A DNA stretch of 47,646 bases, from contig NCEA01000015.1 in assembly GCA_002280515.1 (NCBI GenBank), positions 4,313 through 51,958 on the forward strand. Reading direction: 5' to 3'. This DNA is from Rhodobacterales bacterium 32-67-9 (GTDB taxonomy: Bacteria; Pseudomonadota; Alphaproteobacteria; Rhodobacterales; Rhodobacteraceae). This document shows, piece after piece, positions 27,988 through 37,642 of this stretch (positions are counted from its first letter, which is position 1; every line of letters begins with the position of its first letter). The position numbers were made by a program, and so were the translations under genes. The notes under the pieces are model-generated. The model was given only the letters and a program-made list of their open reading frames with translations. It made no database searches and was not told the origin of the DNA.

Positions 27988-28905
27988 ATGATCAAAGTCT
28001 TTGGCCACAAATCCCCCGACACCGATTCCACCGGCTCGCCCATCATCTGGGCCTGGTACCTGACCGAGGTGAAGGGCACGCCCGCGAAACCGGTGCTCCT
28101 CGGCGAACCCAATACCGAGGCGGCCTTCGTCCTCAAGCGCTGGGATCTGCCAAAGCCCGAGATCATCTCCGACGTGGCGGCCGGCGACACCTGCGTCATC
28201 GTCGACACCAACAACCCGGCCGAACTGCCTGCCTCGATCAACGAGGCGAACGTCGTCCAGATCATCGACCACCACCTTCTTGCCGGCGGGTTGAAGACCA
28301 AGGGCCCGATCGACATCACCGTGCGCCCGCTCGCTTGCACCGCGACGATCATGCACGACCTGATGGGCGCCGATGCGGCGCGGATGCCGAAGACCATCAA
28401 GGCGGCGATGCTGTCGTGCATCCTCTCCGACACGCTCGAATTCCGCTCGCCCACCACGACCGCGCATGATCGCGCCGTCGCCGAGGCGCTGGCGAAGGAC
28501 CTCGGCATCGCGATCCCCGACTACGCTGCCGAGCTGTTCGCCGCGAAATCCGACGTCTCGGCCTTCTCGGATGCGGAGCTTCTGCGGATGGATTCGAAGG
28601 AATACAGCGTCGCCGGCAAGGAACTGCGCGTCTCGGTGCTGGAGACGACGGCGCCGAAGATGGTCCTCGACCGCAAGGCGAGCCTGATGAAGTCGATGGA
28701 AAGCGTGGCGAAGGAAGACGGCGCCGATCAGGTCCTGCTCTTCGTCGTCGACATCCTGAACGAGGAAGCGACGCTTCTCGTTCCGAACGATCTGGTGAAG
28801 CAGATGGCCGAAGCCTCGTTCGGCGCCAAGGTCGCCGGCGACACGGTGGTCCTGCCCGGCATCATGAGCCGCAAGAAGCAGATCATCCCGGCGCTGAAGC
28901 TCTGA
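27988..28905 (+). CDS. ppaC: Manganese-dependent inorganic pyrophosphatase (family II)
   Basis: 305 residues starting MIKVFGHKSPDTDSTG at 27988; an ATG three codons earlier (27979) is the alternative. DHH-type metal site residues: GHKSPDTDS, VDTNNPAELP and IIDHHLLAGG; the C-terminal DHHA2 domain ends with GIMSRKKQIIPALKL, the SRKKQ signature. It hydrolyses pyrophosphate to phosphate with Mn2+, unlike the unrelated family I enzyme. Cytoplasmic. A terminator-like hairpin follows. Confidence 0.95.
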   Translation: MIKVFGHKSPDTDSTGSPIIWAWYLTEVKGTPAKPVLLGEPNTEAAFVLKRWDLPKPEIISDVAAGDTCVIVDTNNPAELPASINEANVVQIIDHHLLAGGLKTKGPIDITVRPLACTATIMHDLMGADAARMPKTIKAAMLSCILSDTLEFRSPTTTAHDRAVAEALAKDLGIAIPDYAAELFAAKSDVSAFSDAELLRMDSKEYSVAGKELRVSVLETTAPKMVLDRKASLMKSMESVAKEDGADQVLLFVVDILNEEATLLVPNDLVKQMAEASFGAKVAGDTVVLPGIMSRKKQIIPALKL

Positions 28906-28923
28906 CACCGCCACCGCGTTGAA

Positions 28924-28953
28924 GAAGGGCGCCCCGGGGGCGCCCTTCGCTTT
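28924..28953 (+). terminator. Terminator hairpin after ppaC
   Basis: GAAGGGCGCCC (28924-28934) pairs with GGGCGCCCTTC (28938-28948) around a three-base loop, followed by GCTTTCCC. The T-run is short, so it is a weak or stabilising hairpin. Confidence 0.6.
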
Positions 28954-28999
28954 CCCGACGGCCTGTGCCGGCCGGACCCGTAGCCGAGGAGCCCTGCCC

Positions 29000-29881
29000 A
29001 TGACACGGATCATCCAGTCGCTTGCGGAGGTGTCGCAAGGATACGACGCGCTCTACTGCGATCTCTGGGGCTGCCTTCACAACGGCCGCGCCGCCTACCC
29101 TGCCGCAGTCGCCGCGTTGCAGGGGTTTCGCTCCGGCGGAGGCCGGGTCGTTCTGATGACCAATGCGCCGCGGCCCAACCGCTTTGTCGCCGAACAGCTC
29201 AGCCGCCTCGGCGTACCCGGCGATGCCTGGGACCTGATCGTGTCGTCCGGCGACGCGGCACAGGCGGGGATGTTCTCCGGCGCGGTCGGGCGAAAGGTCT
29301 ACCATATCGGGCCGGAGAAGGACCTCGGCTTCTTCACCGACGTTCCGGAGGACTTCGCCGATGCCCCTCCGATCACCCGCGTCCCGCTGGAGGAGGCAGA
29401 GGGGATCGTCTGCACCGGTCCGTTCGACGACCTGACCGAGACGCCTGCGGATTACCGCGCCACGCTCCTCTACGCGAAGGCCAAGGGGTTGTCGCTGCTT
29501 TGCAGCAATCCCGACCTGATCGTCGATTACGGCGACAAGCGCATCTATTGCGCCGGGGCCATTGCCGCACTGTACGACGAGATGGGCGGGACCAGCCTTT
29601 ACTACGGCAAGCCGCATCCCCCGATCTACGACCTCGCCCGCCGCAGGCTTGCGGCGATCGGGGCGGAGGTCGGCAATGACCGCATCCTCGCCCTTGGCGA
29701 CGGCATAAACACCGACATTCTCGGCGGGATCGGCGAGGGGATCGACACGCTCTTCGTCACTGGCGGGCTGGAGGCGGAGGCGTTCGGGGCCGATGTTGAG
29801 GCCCCCGATGCCGCGCGGCTGGAGGCCTGGCTGGACGAACGGCAGCTCTCGCCGACCTACAGTATCGGCCGCCTGCGTTAG
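29000..29881 (+). CDS. HAD-superfamily hydrolase, class IIA (TIGR01459 type)
   Basis: 293 residues from the ATG at 29000, with GAGGAG eight bases upstream. The first HAD motif is YCDLWGCLHNG, with DxW in place of the common DxD, the form typical of this alphaproteobacterial group. Motif II is VVLMTNAPRP, the conserved Lys is in YYGKPHPPIYD and motif III/IV is ILALGDGINTDILGG. It resembles the NagD/4-nitrophenylphosphatase class with a C2 cap. Probably a cytoplasmic phosphatase; substrate unknown. Confidence 0.9.
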   Translation: MTRIIQSLAEVSQGYDALYCDLWGCLHNGRAAYPAAVAALQGFRSGGGRVVLMTNAPRPNRFVAEQLSRLGVPGDAWDLIVSSGDAAQAGMFSGAVGRKVYHIGPEKDLGFFTDVPEDFADAPPITRVPLEEAEGIVCTGPFDDLTETPADYRATLLYAKAKGLSLLCSNPDLIVDYGDKRIYCAGAIAALYDEMGGTSLYYGKPHPPIYDLARRRLAAIGAEVGNDRILALGDGINTDILGGIGEGIDTLFVTGGLEAEAFGADVEAPDAARLEAWLDERQLSPTYSIGRLR

Positions 29882-30007
29882 ATTATGACCGGCAAGCAAC
29901 AATATTTCAGAAATCAGACGATTCCGGTCCAATAATTACCGAACGACATTGCGGAACCGCCCCGCTTCCGTTATGCTGCACCGCAACATAACCAACCGGG
30001 ATTCGCG

Positions 30008-30454
30008 ATGATGCTCGACAACATGCCGCGCGGAACGATCTGCATCGAGGATCTGGAGATCGGGATGACCCGCTATCTCCAGAAGACCATCACCGACCGC
30101 GACATCGAGATGTTCGCCGAGGTCTCGACCGACCGCAATCCGGTGCACCTCGACGACGACTACGCCCGCGACACGATCTTCGAGGGCCGCATCGCGCACG
30201 GGATGCTGACCGCCGGGCTAATCTCGGCGGTGATCGGCGAACAGCTTCCGGGGCACGGCACTGTCTATCTCGGCCAGTCGCTGAAGTTCATGGCTCCGGT
30301 CCGGCCGGGCGACACGGTCTATGCCGAGGTCAAGGTCATCTCCATCGACCATTCCCGGCGCCGGGTCACCCTTGAAACCCATTGCGCGGTGGGCGATACG
30401 GTGGTCCTGAAAGGCGAGGCGCTGGTTCTGGCGCCAAGCCGCAAGTTCGACTGA
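30008..30454 (+). CDS. MaoC-type (R)-specific enoyl-CoA hydratase-like protein
   Basis: 148 residues, single hot-dog fold. The hydratase-2 motif is visible as FAEVSTDRNPVHLDDDYA with the catalytic pair Asp42 and His47, and the family block FEGRIAHGMLTAGLISAVIG. Such proteins convert trans-2-enoyl-CoA to (R)-3-hydroxyacyl-CoA and link beta-oxidation to polyhydroxyalkanoate synthesis (PhaJ), or act in other CoA pathways. The ATG at 30008 is followed directly by a second ATG. A CTGC-ACC-GCA word lies upstream. It precedes ribF by 31 bases. Confidence 0.9.
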   Translation: MMLDNMPRGTICIEDLEIGMTRYLQKTITDRDIEMFAEVSTDRNPVHLDDDYARDTIFEGRIAHGMLTAGLISAVIGEQLPGHGTVYLGQSLKFMAPVRPGDTVYAEVKVISIDHSRRRVTLETHCAVGDTVVLKGEALVLAPSRKFD

Positions 30455-30485
30455 CGCGGCGGGCGCTCCCGCCAGACGGGGGCAG

Positions 30486-31412
30486 ATGCGCATTCACCAC
30501 CACTGGAACGGGGCCGCACCATCCGACCGGGGGGCCTCGGTGGCGATGGGCAATTTCGACGGCGTGCATCTTGGCCATCAGGCGGTGATCGACCTCGCCC
30601 GGCAGGCCGACGCGCCGCTCGGCATCGTCACCTTCGACCCCCATCCGCGCCAGTTCTTCGCGCCGCAGGCGCCTGCGTTCCGGCTGATGAACGCCGAGGC
30701 GCGCACCCACCGGCTGGAAAAGCTGGGTGTGGCGCAGCTTTACGAGCTTCCCTTCGACGCCGCCCTTGCCGGGATGGAGGCGGAGGCCTTCGTCGCCGAG
30801 GTGCTCGTCGCCGGTCTCGGCGTCGCGCATGTCACGGTCGGGGCGGATTTCTGCTTCGGCAAGGGTCGCAAGGGCAATGTCGCGACATTGCGCGACGCCG
30901 CCCGCCGGCACGGCTTCGGCGTCACCATCGCCGAACTTGTCGCGCAGGACGGCGAGGAAATTTCCTCGACCGCCATCCGCACTGCCCTGAGCGAGGGTCG
31001 CCCGCGCGACGCGGCGCGGATGCTCGGCCACTGGCACCGGATCGAGGGCGCGGTTCTGCACGGCGACAAGCGCGGCAAGGATCTGGGGTTTCCGACCGCG
31101 AACATGAGCGTTGCGGGGCTGCACCTGCCAAGGCTCGGCGTCTACGCGGTGAAGGTCGACGTGCTGACCGGGCCGCATCAGGGCAGCTACAACGGCGCGG
31201 CGAGCCTTGGCGTGCGGCCGATGTTCGGGGAAAACCAGCCCAACCTCGAAACCTATCTCTTCGACTTCGCCGGCAATCTTTACGCCGAACACCTGTCGGT
31301 CGCGCTGATCGACTACCTGCGCCCCGAGATGAAATTCGACGGCCTGCCGGCGCTTGTCGCGCAGATGAACGCCGATTGCGACCGGGCGCGTGGTATCCTC
31401 GCGGCGCTCTGA
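30486..31412 (+). CDS. ribF: Bifunctional riboflavin kinase/FAD synthetase
   Basis: 308 residues. The N-terminal FAD synthetase half carries AMGNFDGVHLGHQAVIDLA (nucleotidyltransferase HxGH) and the typical TFDPHPRQFFAPQ; the C-terminal flavokinase half has KDLGFPTANM and the late GVRPMFGENQPNLETYLFDF. It phosphorylates riboflavin to FMN and adenylates it to FAD. The gene starts a likely operon with ycgN and the aldolase gene, each separated by only a few tens of bases or less. Confidence 0.96.
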   Translation: MRIHHHWNGAAPSDRGASVAMGNFDGVHLGHQAVIDLARQADAPLGIVTFDPHPRQFFAPQAPAFRLMNAEARTHRLEKLGVAQLYELPFDAALAGMEAEAFVAEVLVAGLGVAHVTVGADFCFGKGRKGNVATLRDAARRHGFGVTIAELVAQDGEEISSTAIRTALSEGRPRDAARMLGHWHRIEGAVLHGDKRGKDLGFPTANMSVAGLHLPRLGVYAVKVDVLTGPHQGSYNGAASLGVRPMFGENQPNLETYLFDFAGNLYAEHLSVALIDYLRPEMKFDGLPALVAQMNADCDRARGILAAL

Positions 31413-31453
31413 CCCCTTCCCTTTCCCGCGCCGCTCAGCCACTCTCGCGCCCC

Positions 31454-31918
31454 ATGAAACACGATATCCCCCGCGACGGGCTTCGCCCCGGCTTCTGGAA
31501 CCGCCCGCTTACCGCGCTCACCCCGCGGGAATGGGAGGCGCTTTGCGACGGCTGCGGCAAGTGCTGCCTCAACAAGCTCGAGGATGCCGACACCGGCGAG
31601 GTGTTCTTCACCCGGATCTCGTGCCGGCTCCTCGATACTGAGACCTGCCGCTGCGGCCAGTACGAGGAGCGCAAGCGCTTCGTGCCGGAATGCGTCGTCC
31701 TCAGCCCCAAGACCATCGCCAAGGTCGCCTACTGGATGCCCTCCACCTGCGCCTACCGGCTTCGCCATGAAGGCAAGCCGCTTTACGATTGGCATCCGCT
31801 GATCTCCGGCGATCCGGAAAGCGTTCAGAAGGCGGGCGAGTCGGTCCGGGGCTGGACCCTGCCGGAATTCGAGATTCCCGAAGAGGACTGGGAAGACCAC
31901 ATCATCGAGGATCTGTAA
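31454..31918 (+). CDS. YcgN-family cysteine-cluster protein (UPF0260)
   Basis: 154 residues from the ATG at 31454. The family's cysteines are visible: LCDGCGKCCLNKLED near residue 32 (C-x2-C-x2-CC), then RISCRLLDTETCRCGQY and PECVVLSP and STCAYRL, which suggests a bound metal or iron-sulfur cluster of the zinc/iron-chelating CxxCxxCC type. Function unknown. Its TAA stop shares one base with the ATG of the aldolase gene (TAATG). Confidence 0.9.
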   Translation: MKHDIPRDGLRPGFWNRPLTALTPREWEALCDGCGKCCLNKLEDADTGEVFFTRISCRLLDTETCRCGQYEERKRFVPECVVLSPKTIAKVAYWMPSTCAYRLRHEGKPLYDWHPLISGDPESVQKAGESVRGWTLPEFEIPEEDWEDHIIEDL

Positions 31919-32976
31919 TGGAATTCGCCTCCGACAACACCTCGGGTACCGCGCCCGAGATCATGGCCGCACTGAGCGCGATCAACGCGGGCTACGCGCC
32001 GTCCTATGGCACCGACCCGGCGATGGACCGGGTTCGCGCGATGATCCGCGAGGTCTTCGAGGCGCCGGAGGCGGCCGTCTATCTGGTCAACAACGGCACC
32101 ACCGCGAATTCCCTGTCACTCGCGACCTACTGCCCGCCCTGGGGCGCGGTCTATTGTCACGACACCGCCCATGTCGAACTCGACGAATGCGGCGCGCCGG
32201 AGTTCTTCATCGGCGGCGGCAAGCTGGTGAAGGTGCCGGGCGAACATGGCAAGATGACGCCGGGCGCGCTCAGGACGGCGATCGGGGCGACGCCGCAGGG
32301 CTTCGTCCATTCGGTGCAGCGCGCCGTCGTCACCCTGACCAACACGACCGAGGCGGGCACGGTCTATTCGGCGGCCGAACTGTCCGCGCTCTGCGCGGTC
32401 GCGAAGGAGTTCGGCCTGCCGGTCCATCTCGACGGCGCGCGCTTTGCCAATGCGCTTGTCAGCACCAACGCCAGTCCGGCGGAAATGAGCTGGAAAGCCG
32501 GCGTCGATATCCTGTCCTTCGGCGGCACAAAGAACGGCTGCATGGGGGTCGAGGCCGTCGTGCTGTTCGATCCCGCGAAGGCCTGGGAATTCGAGCTTCG
32601 CCGCAAGCGTGGCGGGCATCTCTTTTCCAAGCACCGCTACCTTTCGGCGCAGATGGAGGCCTATCTGACCGACGATCTCTGGCTGCGTCTGGCGCGCGAC
32701 GCCAATAACCGCGCGACCGAGCTGGAGGCGGCGATCCTGTCGGCACCCGGCGCAAGTCCGCTTTATCCGCGCGAGGCCAACATGGTCTTCGCCTCTCTGC
32801 CGCGCGGCAGGCACCGGCGGGCGATGGCGGCCGGCGCGCACTATTATCTCTGGCCACATGACGCGACCCTCGACGGGCCAGACGACCAGCCGGTCAGCGC
32901 CCGCTTCGTCTGTTCCTGGTGCACCACTGAAGCCGAGGTCGACGCCTTCGCGGCCCTCATCCACGGTCGAGATTGA
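31918..32976 (+). CDS. ltaE: Threonine aldolase-family PLP enzyme
   Basis: 352 residues, fold type I. The N-terminal SDNTSGTAPEIMAAL, the PLP-binding lysine in LSFGGTKNGCMG and the HLDGARFANALV strand are typical of low-specificity L-threonine aldolase, which cleaves L-threonine and L-allo-threonine to glycine and acetaldehyde. The group also contains phenylserine aldolases and tryptophanase-like lyases, so the substrate is not certain. The start shares a base with the ycgN stop. Its 3' end overlaps the convergent hydrolase gene by 20 bases. Confidence 0.88.
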   Translation: MEFASDNTSGTAPEIMAALSAINAGYAPSYGTDPAMDRVRAMIREVFEAPEAAVYLVNNGTTANSLSLATYCPPWGAVYCHDTAHVELDECGAPEFFIGGGKLVKVPGEHGKMTPGALRTAIGATPQGFVHSVQRAVVTLTNTTEAGTVYSAAELSALCAVAKEFGLPVHLDGARFANALVSTNASPAEMSWKAGVDILSFGGTKNGCMGVEAVVLFDPAKAWEFELRRKRGGHLFSKHRYLSAQMEAYLTDDLWLRLARDANNRATELEAAILSAPGASPLYPREANMVFASLPRGRHRRAMAAGAHYYLWPHDATLDGPDDQPVSARFVCSWCTTEAEVDAFAALIHGRD

Positions 32977-33757
32977 CGCCGATCAGACCCGCCGTCTCAT
33001 CCGGGTGGGTGATCGGCACCATGTGACCGGCCCCCGGCACCGTCGCGACGCCGACATCAGGCAACCGCGCCGCGATCTCTTCAGCGATGCGCTCGATGAT
33101 CGTGGGCGAACGGTCGCCGCGGATCAGGAGGACGGGCATGTCCAGTGTCTCGAGCGCGCCCGGCACCAGGATGCCGGCGCTGTCTTCGTAAAGTGCCGGA
33201 TGCCCTGCGGCCACGAGATGGATGCGCCTGGCGATGTCGCCGCGCCGGCTGCTCCCCATCTTCGCCCAGTCGACTCCGGTGCCCCAGACCCGGGTGAAGG
33301 CCTCGGCGGACGCGTCCGCGTTGTCCGCGACCATCGCCGCATCGAACGCCTCCATCTCGTGGATATGCGTCTTCCATTCCGGGTGCCCCCTGGCGGCGGT
33401 GAAGAGCACCGGCTCGATCAGGGTCAGCGTGCGGATCGCCTCTGGCGCGGCGATGGCGAGGTTGAGCGCGGCCACCGCGCCGAAGGAATGGCCGAGAAGA
33501 TCGACAGGCCCCTCGATAAAGCTGGCCGCGATTTCGGTCGCGAGGCCGAGGTAATCGCCCTGCCCGCTCCAGTCGGCCGAGCGCCCGTGACCCGGCAGGT
33601 CGACGGCGGTCAGGGTCAGCCGGTCGGCCAACCGTTCCGCCACGCCGGCCCAGGCGTCGGAGCTTGCAAGCGAGCAGTGGATGGCGAGCGCCGGCCGCGA
33701 CCCGTGGCCGCTGACCTGCCAGAACGTCGGATGCCCCGCCCGGTCGTCGAGCGGCAT
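32957..33757 (-). CDS. Alpha/beta hydrolase
   Basis: 266 residues, classical alpha/beta hydrolase: oxyanion region IHCSLASSDAWAG, the strand LTAVDLPGHGRS, nucleophile elbow GHSFGAVAALN (Ser near residue 92), an acid in IRGDRSPTI and a C-terminal His in VPGAGHMVPI. No signal peptide. It overlaps the start region of nothing else; its ATG and the stop of the upstream isomerase share a base (TGATG), so they are coupled. The substrate is unknown, but the pairing with a DsbA-fold isomerase suggests breakdown of a small aromatic or ester. Confidence 0.88.
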   Translation of the reverse strand: MPLDDRAGHPTFWQVSGHGSRPALAIHCSLASSDAWAGVAERLADRLTLTAVDLPGHGRSADWSGQGDYLGLATEIAASFIEGPVDLLGHSFGAVAALNLAIAAPEAIRTLTLIEPVLFTAARGHPEWKTHIHEMEAFDAAMVADNADASAEAFTRVWGTGVDWAKMGSSRRGDIARRIHLVAAGHPALYEDSAGILVPGALETLDMPVLLIRGDRSPTIIERIAEEIAARLPDVGVATVPGAGHMVPITHPDETAGLIGVNLDRG

Positions 33758-34368
33758 CAGAGCCTGCCAGCCAGATGCAGGTCGAGGTCGTCGAGCCGGT
33801 CCTGCCCCCAGAAGCGCTGGCCGTCGTCGGTGATGTAGAAGGGCGAGCCGAAGACGCCCTTGCCCACCGCCTCCTCAAGGGTATTGGCATAGGTTTCCGC
33901 CCCCATCAGCATGCCGCTGTCGGCAAGCCCGGCGTCGAACCCGTGTTTTGAAAGGAGATCGCGCACCGTCTCGTCCTCAGAGATGTCGCGCTCTTCGGCC
34001 CAGCAGGCGCGCAGGACCGCGTGAACCAGCCCGCCAAGATCGCCCCCGGCGCCCTTCTCCTTCGCCGCCTGCGCGGCGATGATCGCGTAGGACGAGGGCG
34101 CCGCGTTGGCGGGCCAGAACATCGGCTGAATGTTGATCTGCATCCCAGCCTTCCGGGCCTGCCGCGCAAGTTCCTGCAGCCGGTATTCCTTGCGGCTTTC
34201 GTGCCGGTCCTTCGGCGCCGTGCCGCCGGTCCGGGGGAAAAGCGCGCCGATGTCGAGCGGCTTGTAGGTGATCGTCGCGCCATGTTTCGCCGCGATCTCC
34301 TCCAGCCGGGTGCCAGCCAGATAGGTGAAGGGCGAAATCGTCGAGAAATAGTAGTCGATATGTGGCAT
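33757..34368 (-). CDS. 2-hydroxychromene-2-carboxylate isomerase-like DsbA-fold protein
   Basis: 203 residues. Opens with IDYYFSTISPFTYLAGTRLEEI, where the Ser-Pro-Phe near residue 13 replaces the CxxC of DsbA, as in the NahD/kappa-class glutathione transferase group. The C-terminal GVFGSPFYITDDGQRFWGQDRLDDL holds the thioredoxin-fold cis-Pro end of this family. Family members use glutathione to isomerise 2-hydroxychromene-2-carboxylate in naphthalene breakdown; the substrate here may be different. AAGGAG lies nine bases before the ATG. Confidence 0.9.
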   Translation of the reverse strand: MPHIDYYFSTISPFTYLAGTRLEEIAAKHGATITYKPLDIGALFPRTGGTAPKDRHESRKEYRLQELARQARKAGMQINIQPMFWPANAAPSSYAIIAAQAAKEKGAGGDLGGLVHAVLRACWAEERDISEDETVRDLLSKHGFDAGLADSGMLMGAETYANTLEEAVGKGVFGSPFYITDDGQRFWGQDRLDDLDLHLAGRL

Positions 34369-34482
34369 CGGCGCATCTCCTTGAGGTTTGCGGGGAGGCT
34401 AGCCGGGTGATAAGCGAGTGGCAACGTCACGAATCCGTCATCCGGCGCGGGCCCGAGCGGCCCCTACGACAAGGACCCGAAC

Positions 34483-35502
34483 ATGGCCAACATGACCGAA
34501 CCGAAACTGATTTCCGGAAACTCGAACCGACCGCTCGCCAATGCGATCGCCCGGAGGATGTCGATGCACCGGGGCATGAGCGTCGGTCTGGTCGATGCGC
34601 GGGTGGAACGGTTCAACGACCAGGAAATCTTCGTCGAGGTCTTCGAGAATGTCCGCGGCGAGGACATGTACATCATCCAGTCGACGTCCAACCCGGCGAA
34701 CGACAACCTGATGGAGCTTCTGATCATGACCGACGCGCTGAAACGCTCGTCGGCCAACCGGATCACCGCCGTCATCCCCTATTTCGGCTATGCCCGGCAG
34801 GATCGCCGCGCCAAGGCGCGCACGCCGATCTCGGCCAAGCTGGTGGCGAACCTGATCACCGAGGCGGGTGTCGACCGGGTTCTGACGATGGACCTGCACG
34901 CAGCGCAGATCCAGGGCTTCTTCGACATTCCCGTGGATAACCTTTACGCCTCGCCGATCTTCGCGCTCGATATCGAACATCACTTCAAGGGCAAGCTCGA
35001 CAAGGTGACGGTGGTTTCGCCCGACGTCGGTGGCGTGGCGCGGGCGCGCGAACTGGCCCAGCGGATCGGCTGCGGCCTCGCCATCGTCGACAAGCGGCGG
35101 GTGAAGGCCGGGGAGATCGCCGAGATGACGGTGATCGGCGACGTGTCGGGCCAGACCTGCATCATCGTCGACGATATCTGCGACACCGCCGGAACCCTCT
35201 GCAAGGCGGCAGAAGTGCTGGTCGAGGGCGGCGCCAGCGAAGTTCATTCCTACATCACCCACGGCGTCCTTTCGGGCCCGGCGGTGGAGCGAATCACCAA
35301 GTCGGTGATGAAGAGCCTCGTCATCACCGATTCGATCGAACCGACCGAAGCGGTGAAGCAGGCGAAGAACATCCGCATCGTTCCGACCGCGCCGATGTTC
35401 GCGCAGGCGATCATGAACATCTGGTCGGGCACCTCCGTCTCCTCGCTCTTTGACGCGGAAACGCTTAGCCCGATCTACGAGGGCATGTATTCGCGGGGTT
35501 GA
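34483..35502 (+). CDS. prs: Ribose-phosphate pyrophosphokinase
   Basis: 339 residues, class I PRPP synthetase; it makes PRPP from ribose 5-phosphate and ATP. The motifs are [15 protein letters not shown], the [20 protein letters not shown] block and the PRPP-binding [18 protein letters not shown]. The ATG is preceded by AAGGAC. Ends with EGMYSRG. Single-gene transcript most likely, since 192 bases separate it from the helicase gene. Confidence 0.97.
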   Translation: MANMTEPKLISGNSNRPLANAIARRMSMHRGMSVGLVDARVERFNDQEIFVEVFENVRGEDMYIIQSTSNPANDNLMELLIMTDALKRSSANRITAVIPYFGYARQDRRAKARTPISAKLVANLITEAGVDRVLTMDLHAAQIQGFFDIPVDNLYASPIFALDIEHHFKGKLDKVTVVSPDVGGVARARELAQRIGCGLAIVDKRRVKAGEIAEMTVIGDVSGQTCIIVDDICDTAGTLCKAAEVLVEGGASEVHSYITHGVLSGPAVERITKSVMKSLVITDSIEPTEAVKQAKNIRIVPTAPMFAQAIMNIWSGTSVSSLFDAETLSPIYEGMYSRG

Positions 35503-35694
35503 CGGCGCGGGGGCGCTCGTGCGGGGACTCGCCTATTGCCGGGCTGTATCCTGCCGTCGCGCATTCACCCTATACATTCCGCCCGTTTGGCCTTAGGTGC
35601 CGTCATTCGCCGCGCTGGAACCCCTTCCCGCGCGCCCGCGCCGTTGGCGCGGTTCCTGCCCGCCCGCGCGGGCCGAGCCTGAAAGACGGACCCG

Positions 35695-37638
35695 ATGACC
35701 GAGAACCCGACCCTGATCCGGCCCCTGGCCGACGCGCTGGCCGATCGCGGCTATGCGGTGCTGACCCCGGTGCAGGAGGCGGTGACGCAGGCCGGGCATG
35801 GCGGGGCGGACCTGCTCGTCTCGGCCCAGACCGGCTCGGGCAAGACCGTCGGCTTCGGCCTCGCCATCGCGCCGACGCTTCTGGACGCGGAGGAACGCTT
35901 CGGCCCCGCCGGCGCCCCCCTCGCCCTCGTGATCGCGCCGACGCGGGAACTGGCCTTGCAGGTCAAGCGCGAGCTTGGCTGGCTTTACGCCCTGACCGGC
36001 GCCACCGTCGCTTCCTGCGTCGGCGGGATGGACATGCGTGACGAGCGCCGGGCGCTCGACCGGGGCGCCCATATCGTCGTCGGCACGCCGGGGCGCTTGC
36101 GCGACCATATCCAGCGCGGATCGCTCGACATGACGGCAATGCGCGCCGTCGTGCTCGACGAGGCGGACGAGATGCTCGACCTCGGCTTTCGAGAGGATCT
36201 GGAATTCATCCTCGGCGAGGCGCCGGAGACCCGCCGGACGCTGATGTTCTCGGCCACCGTGCCAAAGGCCATCGCGACGCTGGCGCAGAAGTACCAGAAG
36301 GACGCGGTGCGCATCACCTCGGGCGGCGAGCGCAGCCAGCATGCCGATATCGAATACCGGGCGATGCAGGTCGCGACCCACGATGTCGAACATGCAATCG
36401 TCAACGTTCTGCGCTTCTACGAGGCACAGAACGCCATCGTCTTCTGCAACACCCGCGCCACGGTGAACCGGTTGACGACGCGGCTGTCGAACCGCAGCTT
36501 TTCCGTCGTGGCGCTTTCGGGCGAACTCAGCCAGTCGGAGCGCACCCATGCGCTTCAGGCGATGCGCGACGGGCGGGCACGGGTCTGCGTGGCGACCGAT
36601 GTCGCGGCGCGCGGCATCGACCTGCCCAACCTCGACCTGGTGATCCATGCCGAGTTGCCGTCGAACGGTGAGACGCTCCTGCACCGCTCGGGCCGCACCG
36701 GCCGCGCCGGCCGCAAGGGGGTCAGCGCCCTCATCGTGGCGAAGAACGCGCGGCGCAAGGCCGAGGGATTGCTGCGCTTCGCCAAGGTGACAGCGGACTG
36801 GGTCGACGCCCCTTCGGCCGAGGCGGTGCGGCTGAAGGACGAGGAGCGGCTCTTGTCCGATCCGGTCTGGACCGAGGCGGTGGCGGAGGGCGACGCCGCC
36901 TTCGCTTCGCGGCTTCTCGACCTCCACGGGGCCGAGCGGATCGCGGCGGCCTTCGTCAGGGCCTGGCGCGACCGGCATTCGGCCCCGGAAGAACTCTCGG
37001 CCGCGGATGCGCCTGCCCGCCCGACCGAGGCGTTCGGACCGAGCCGCTGGTTCGCGATCTCGGTCGGCCGGGCGGACCGGGCGGAGCCGCGCTGGATCCT
37101 GCCGATGCTCTGCCGCGCCGGCAATCTCGGCCGCGAGGATGTGGGTGCGATCCGGGTGCAGGAGACGGAGACCTTCGTCGAGGTGCTGGCATCGCGGGCA
37201 CCGGCGCTGCTCGCGGCGGTGGGAGCGTCGGGCAAACTTGAGGGCGGCGCGGTGCTGCGGGCGCTCGACGCGCCGCCGTTCGGCCCGCGCGGGCCGGCAC
37301 CGAAGCCGGACACCCGGCCGGCAGAGCGGAGCGATGCCCGGCCTTCGGAGCGGGCCGGCACGCGGCCGGAACAACAACCGGAGAAGAAGCCTGACGGCTG
37401 GCAGACGAAACCGAAGGCGCGCCACATCGCTCCGGACGTCGCCGCCGATCATGGGCTGCTTGCCGAGCCGAAGCCACCTGCCCCGAAGGCGAAGCCGTCC
37501 GGAAAGAAACCCCATCGGAAGGGTAGCGGCCCGGCGACAAAGGCCGTTGCGGCGAAACCCGGAAAACCCCCGCGCAAACCCGCGAAACCCGGCCCCCGCA
37601 AGGGCGGCATGGCCCCGCCGAAGCGGGGGCGGAGCTGA
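35695..37638 (+). CDS. DEAD-box RNA helicase with DbpA-like RNA-binding domain
   Basis: 647 residues. The core (residues 1-380) has AQTGSGKT (motif I), PTRELALQV (Ia), VLDEADEMLDLGF (DEAD, motif II), FSATVP (SAT), ATDVAARGIDLP and HRSGRTGRAGRKG (VI). Residues about 440-515 (WFAISVGRADRAEPRWILP and the following GAIRVQETETFVEVL) resemble the DbpA/CsdA RNA-binding domain that targets rRNA. The rest is a Pro/Lys/Arg-rich unstructured tail ending KPGPRKGGMAPPKRGRS. Probably acts in ribosome assembly or mRNA decay. The tail is highly variable between species, so only the core and DbpA part are certain. Confidence 0.93.
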   Translation: MTENPTLIRPLADALADRGYAVLTPVQEAVTQAGHGGADLLVSAQTGSGKTVGFGLAIAPTLLDAEERFGPAGAPLALVIAPTRELALQVKRELGWLYALTGATVASCVGGMDMRDERRALDRGAHIVVGTPGRLRDHIQRGSLDMTAMRAVVLDEADEMLDLGFREDLEFILGEAPETRRTLMFSATVPKAIATLAQKYQKDAVRITSGGERSQHADIEYRAMQVATHDVEHAIVNVLRFYEAQNAIVFCNTRATVNRLTTRLSNRSFSVVALSGELSQSERTHALQAMRDGRARVCVATDVAARGIDLPNLDLVIHAELPSNGETLLHRSGRTGRAGRKGVSALIVAKNARRKAEGLLRFAKVTADWVDAPSAEAVRLKDEERLLSDPVWTEAVAEGDAAFASRLLDLHGAERIAAAFVRAWRDRHSAPEELSAADAPARPTEAFGPSRWFAISVGRADRAEPRWILPMLCRAGNLGREDVGAIRVQETETFVEVLASRAPALLAAVGASGKLEGGAVLRALDAPPFGPRGPAPKPDTRPAERSDARPSERAGTRPEQQPEKKPDGWQTKPKARHIAPDVAADHGLLAEPKPPAPKAKPSGKKPHRKGSGPATKAVAAKPGKPPRKPAKPGPRKGGMAPPKRGRS

Positions 37639-37642
37639 GCCG

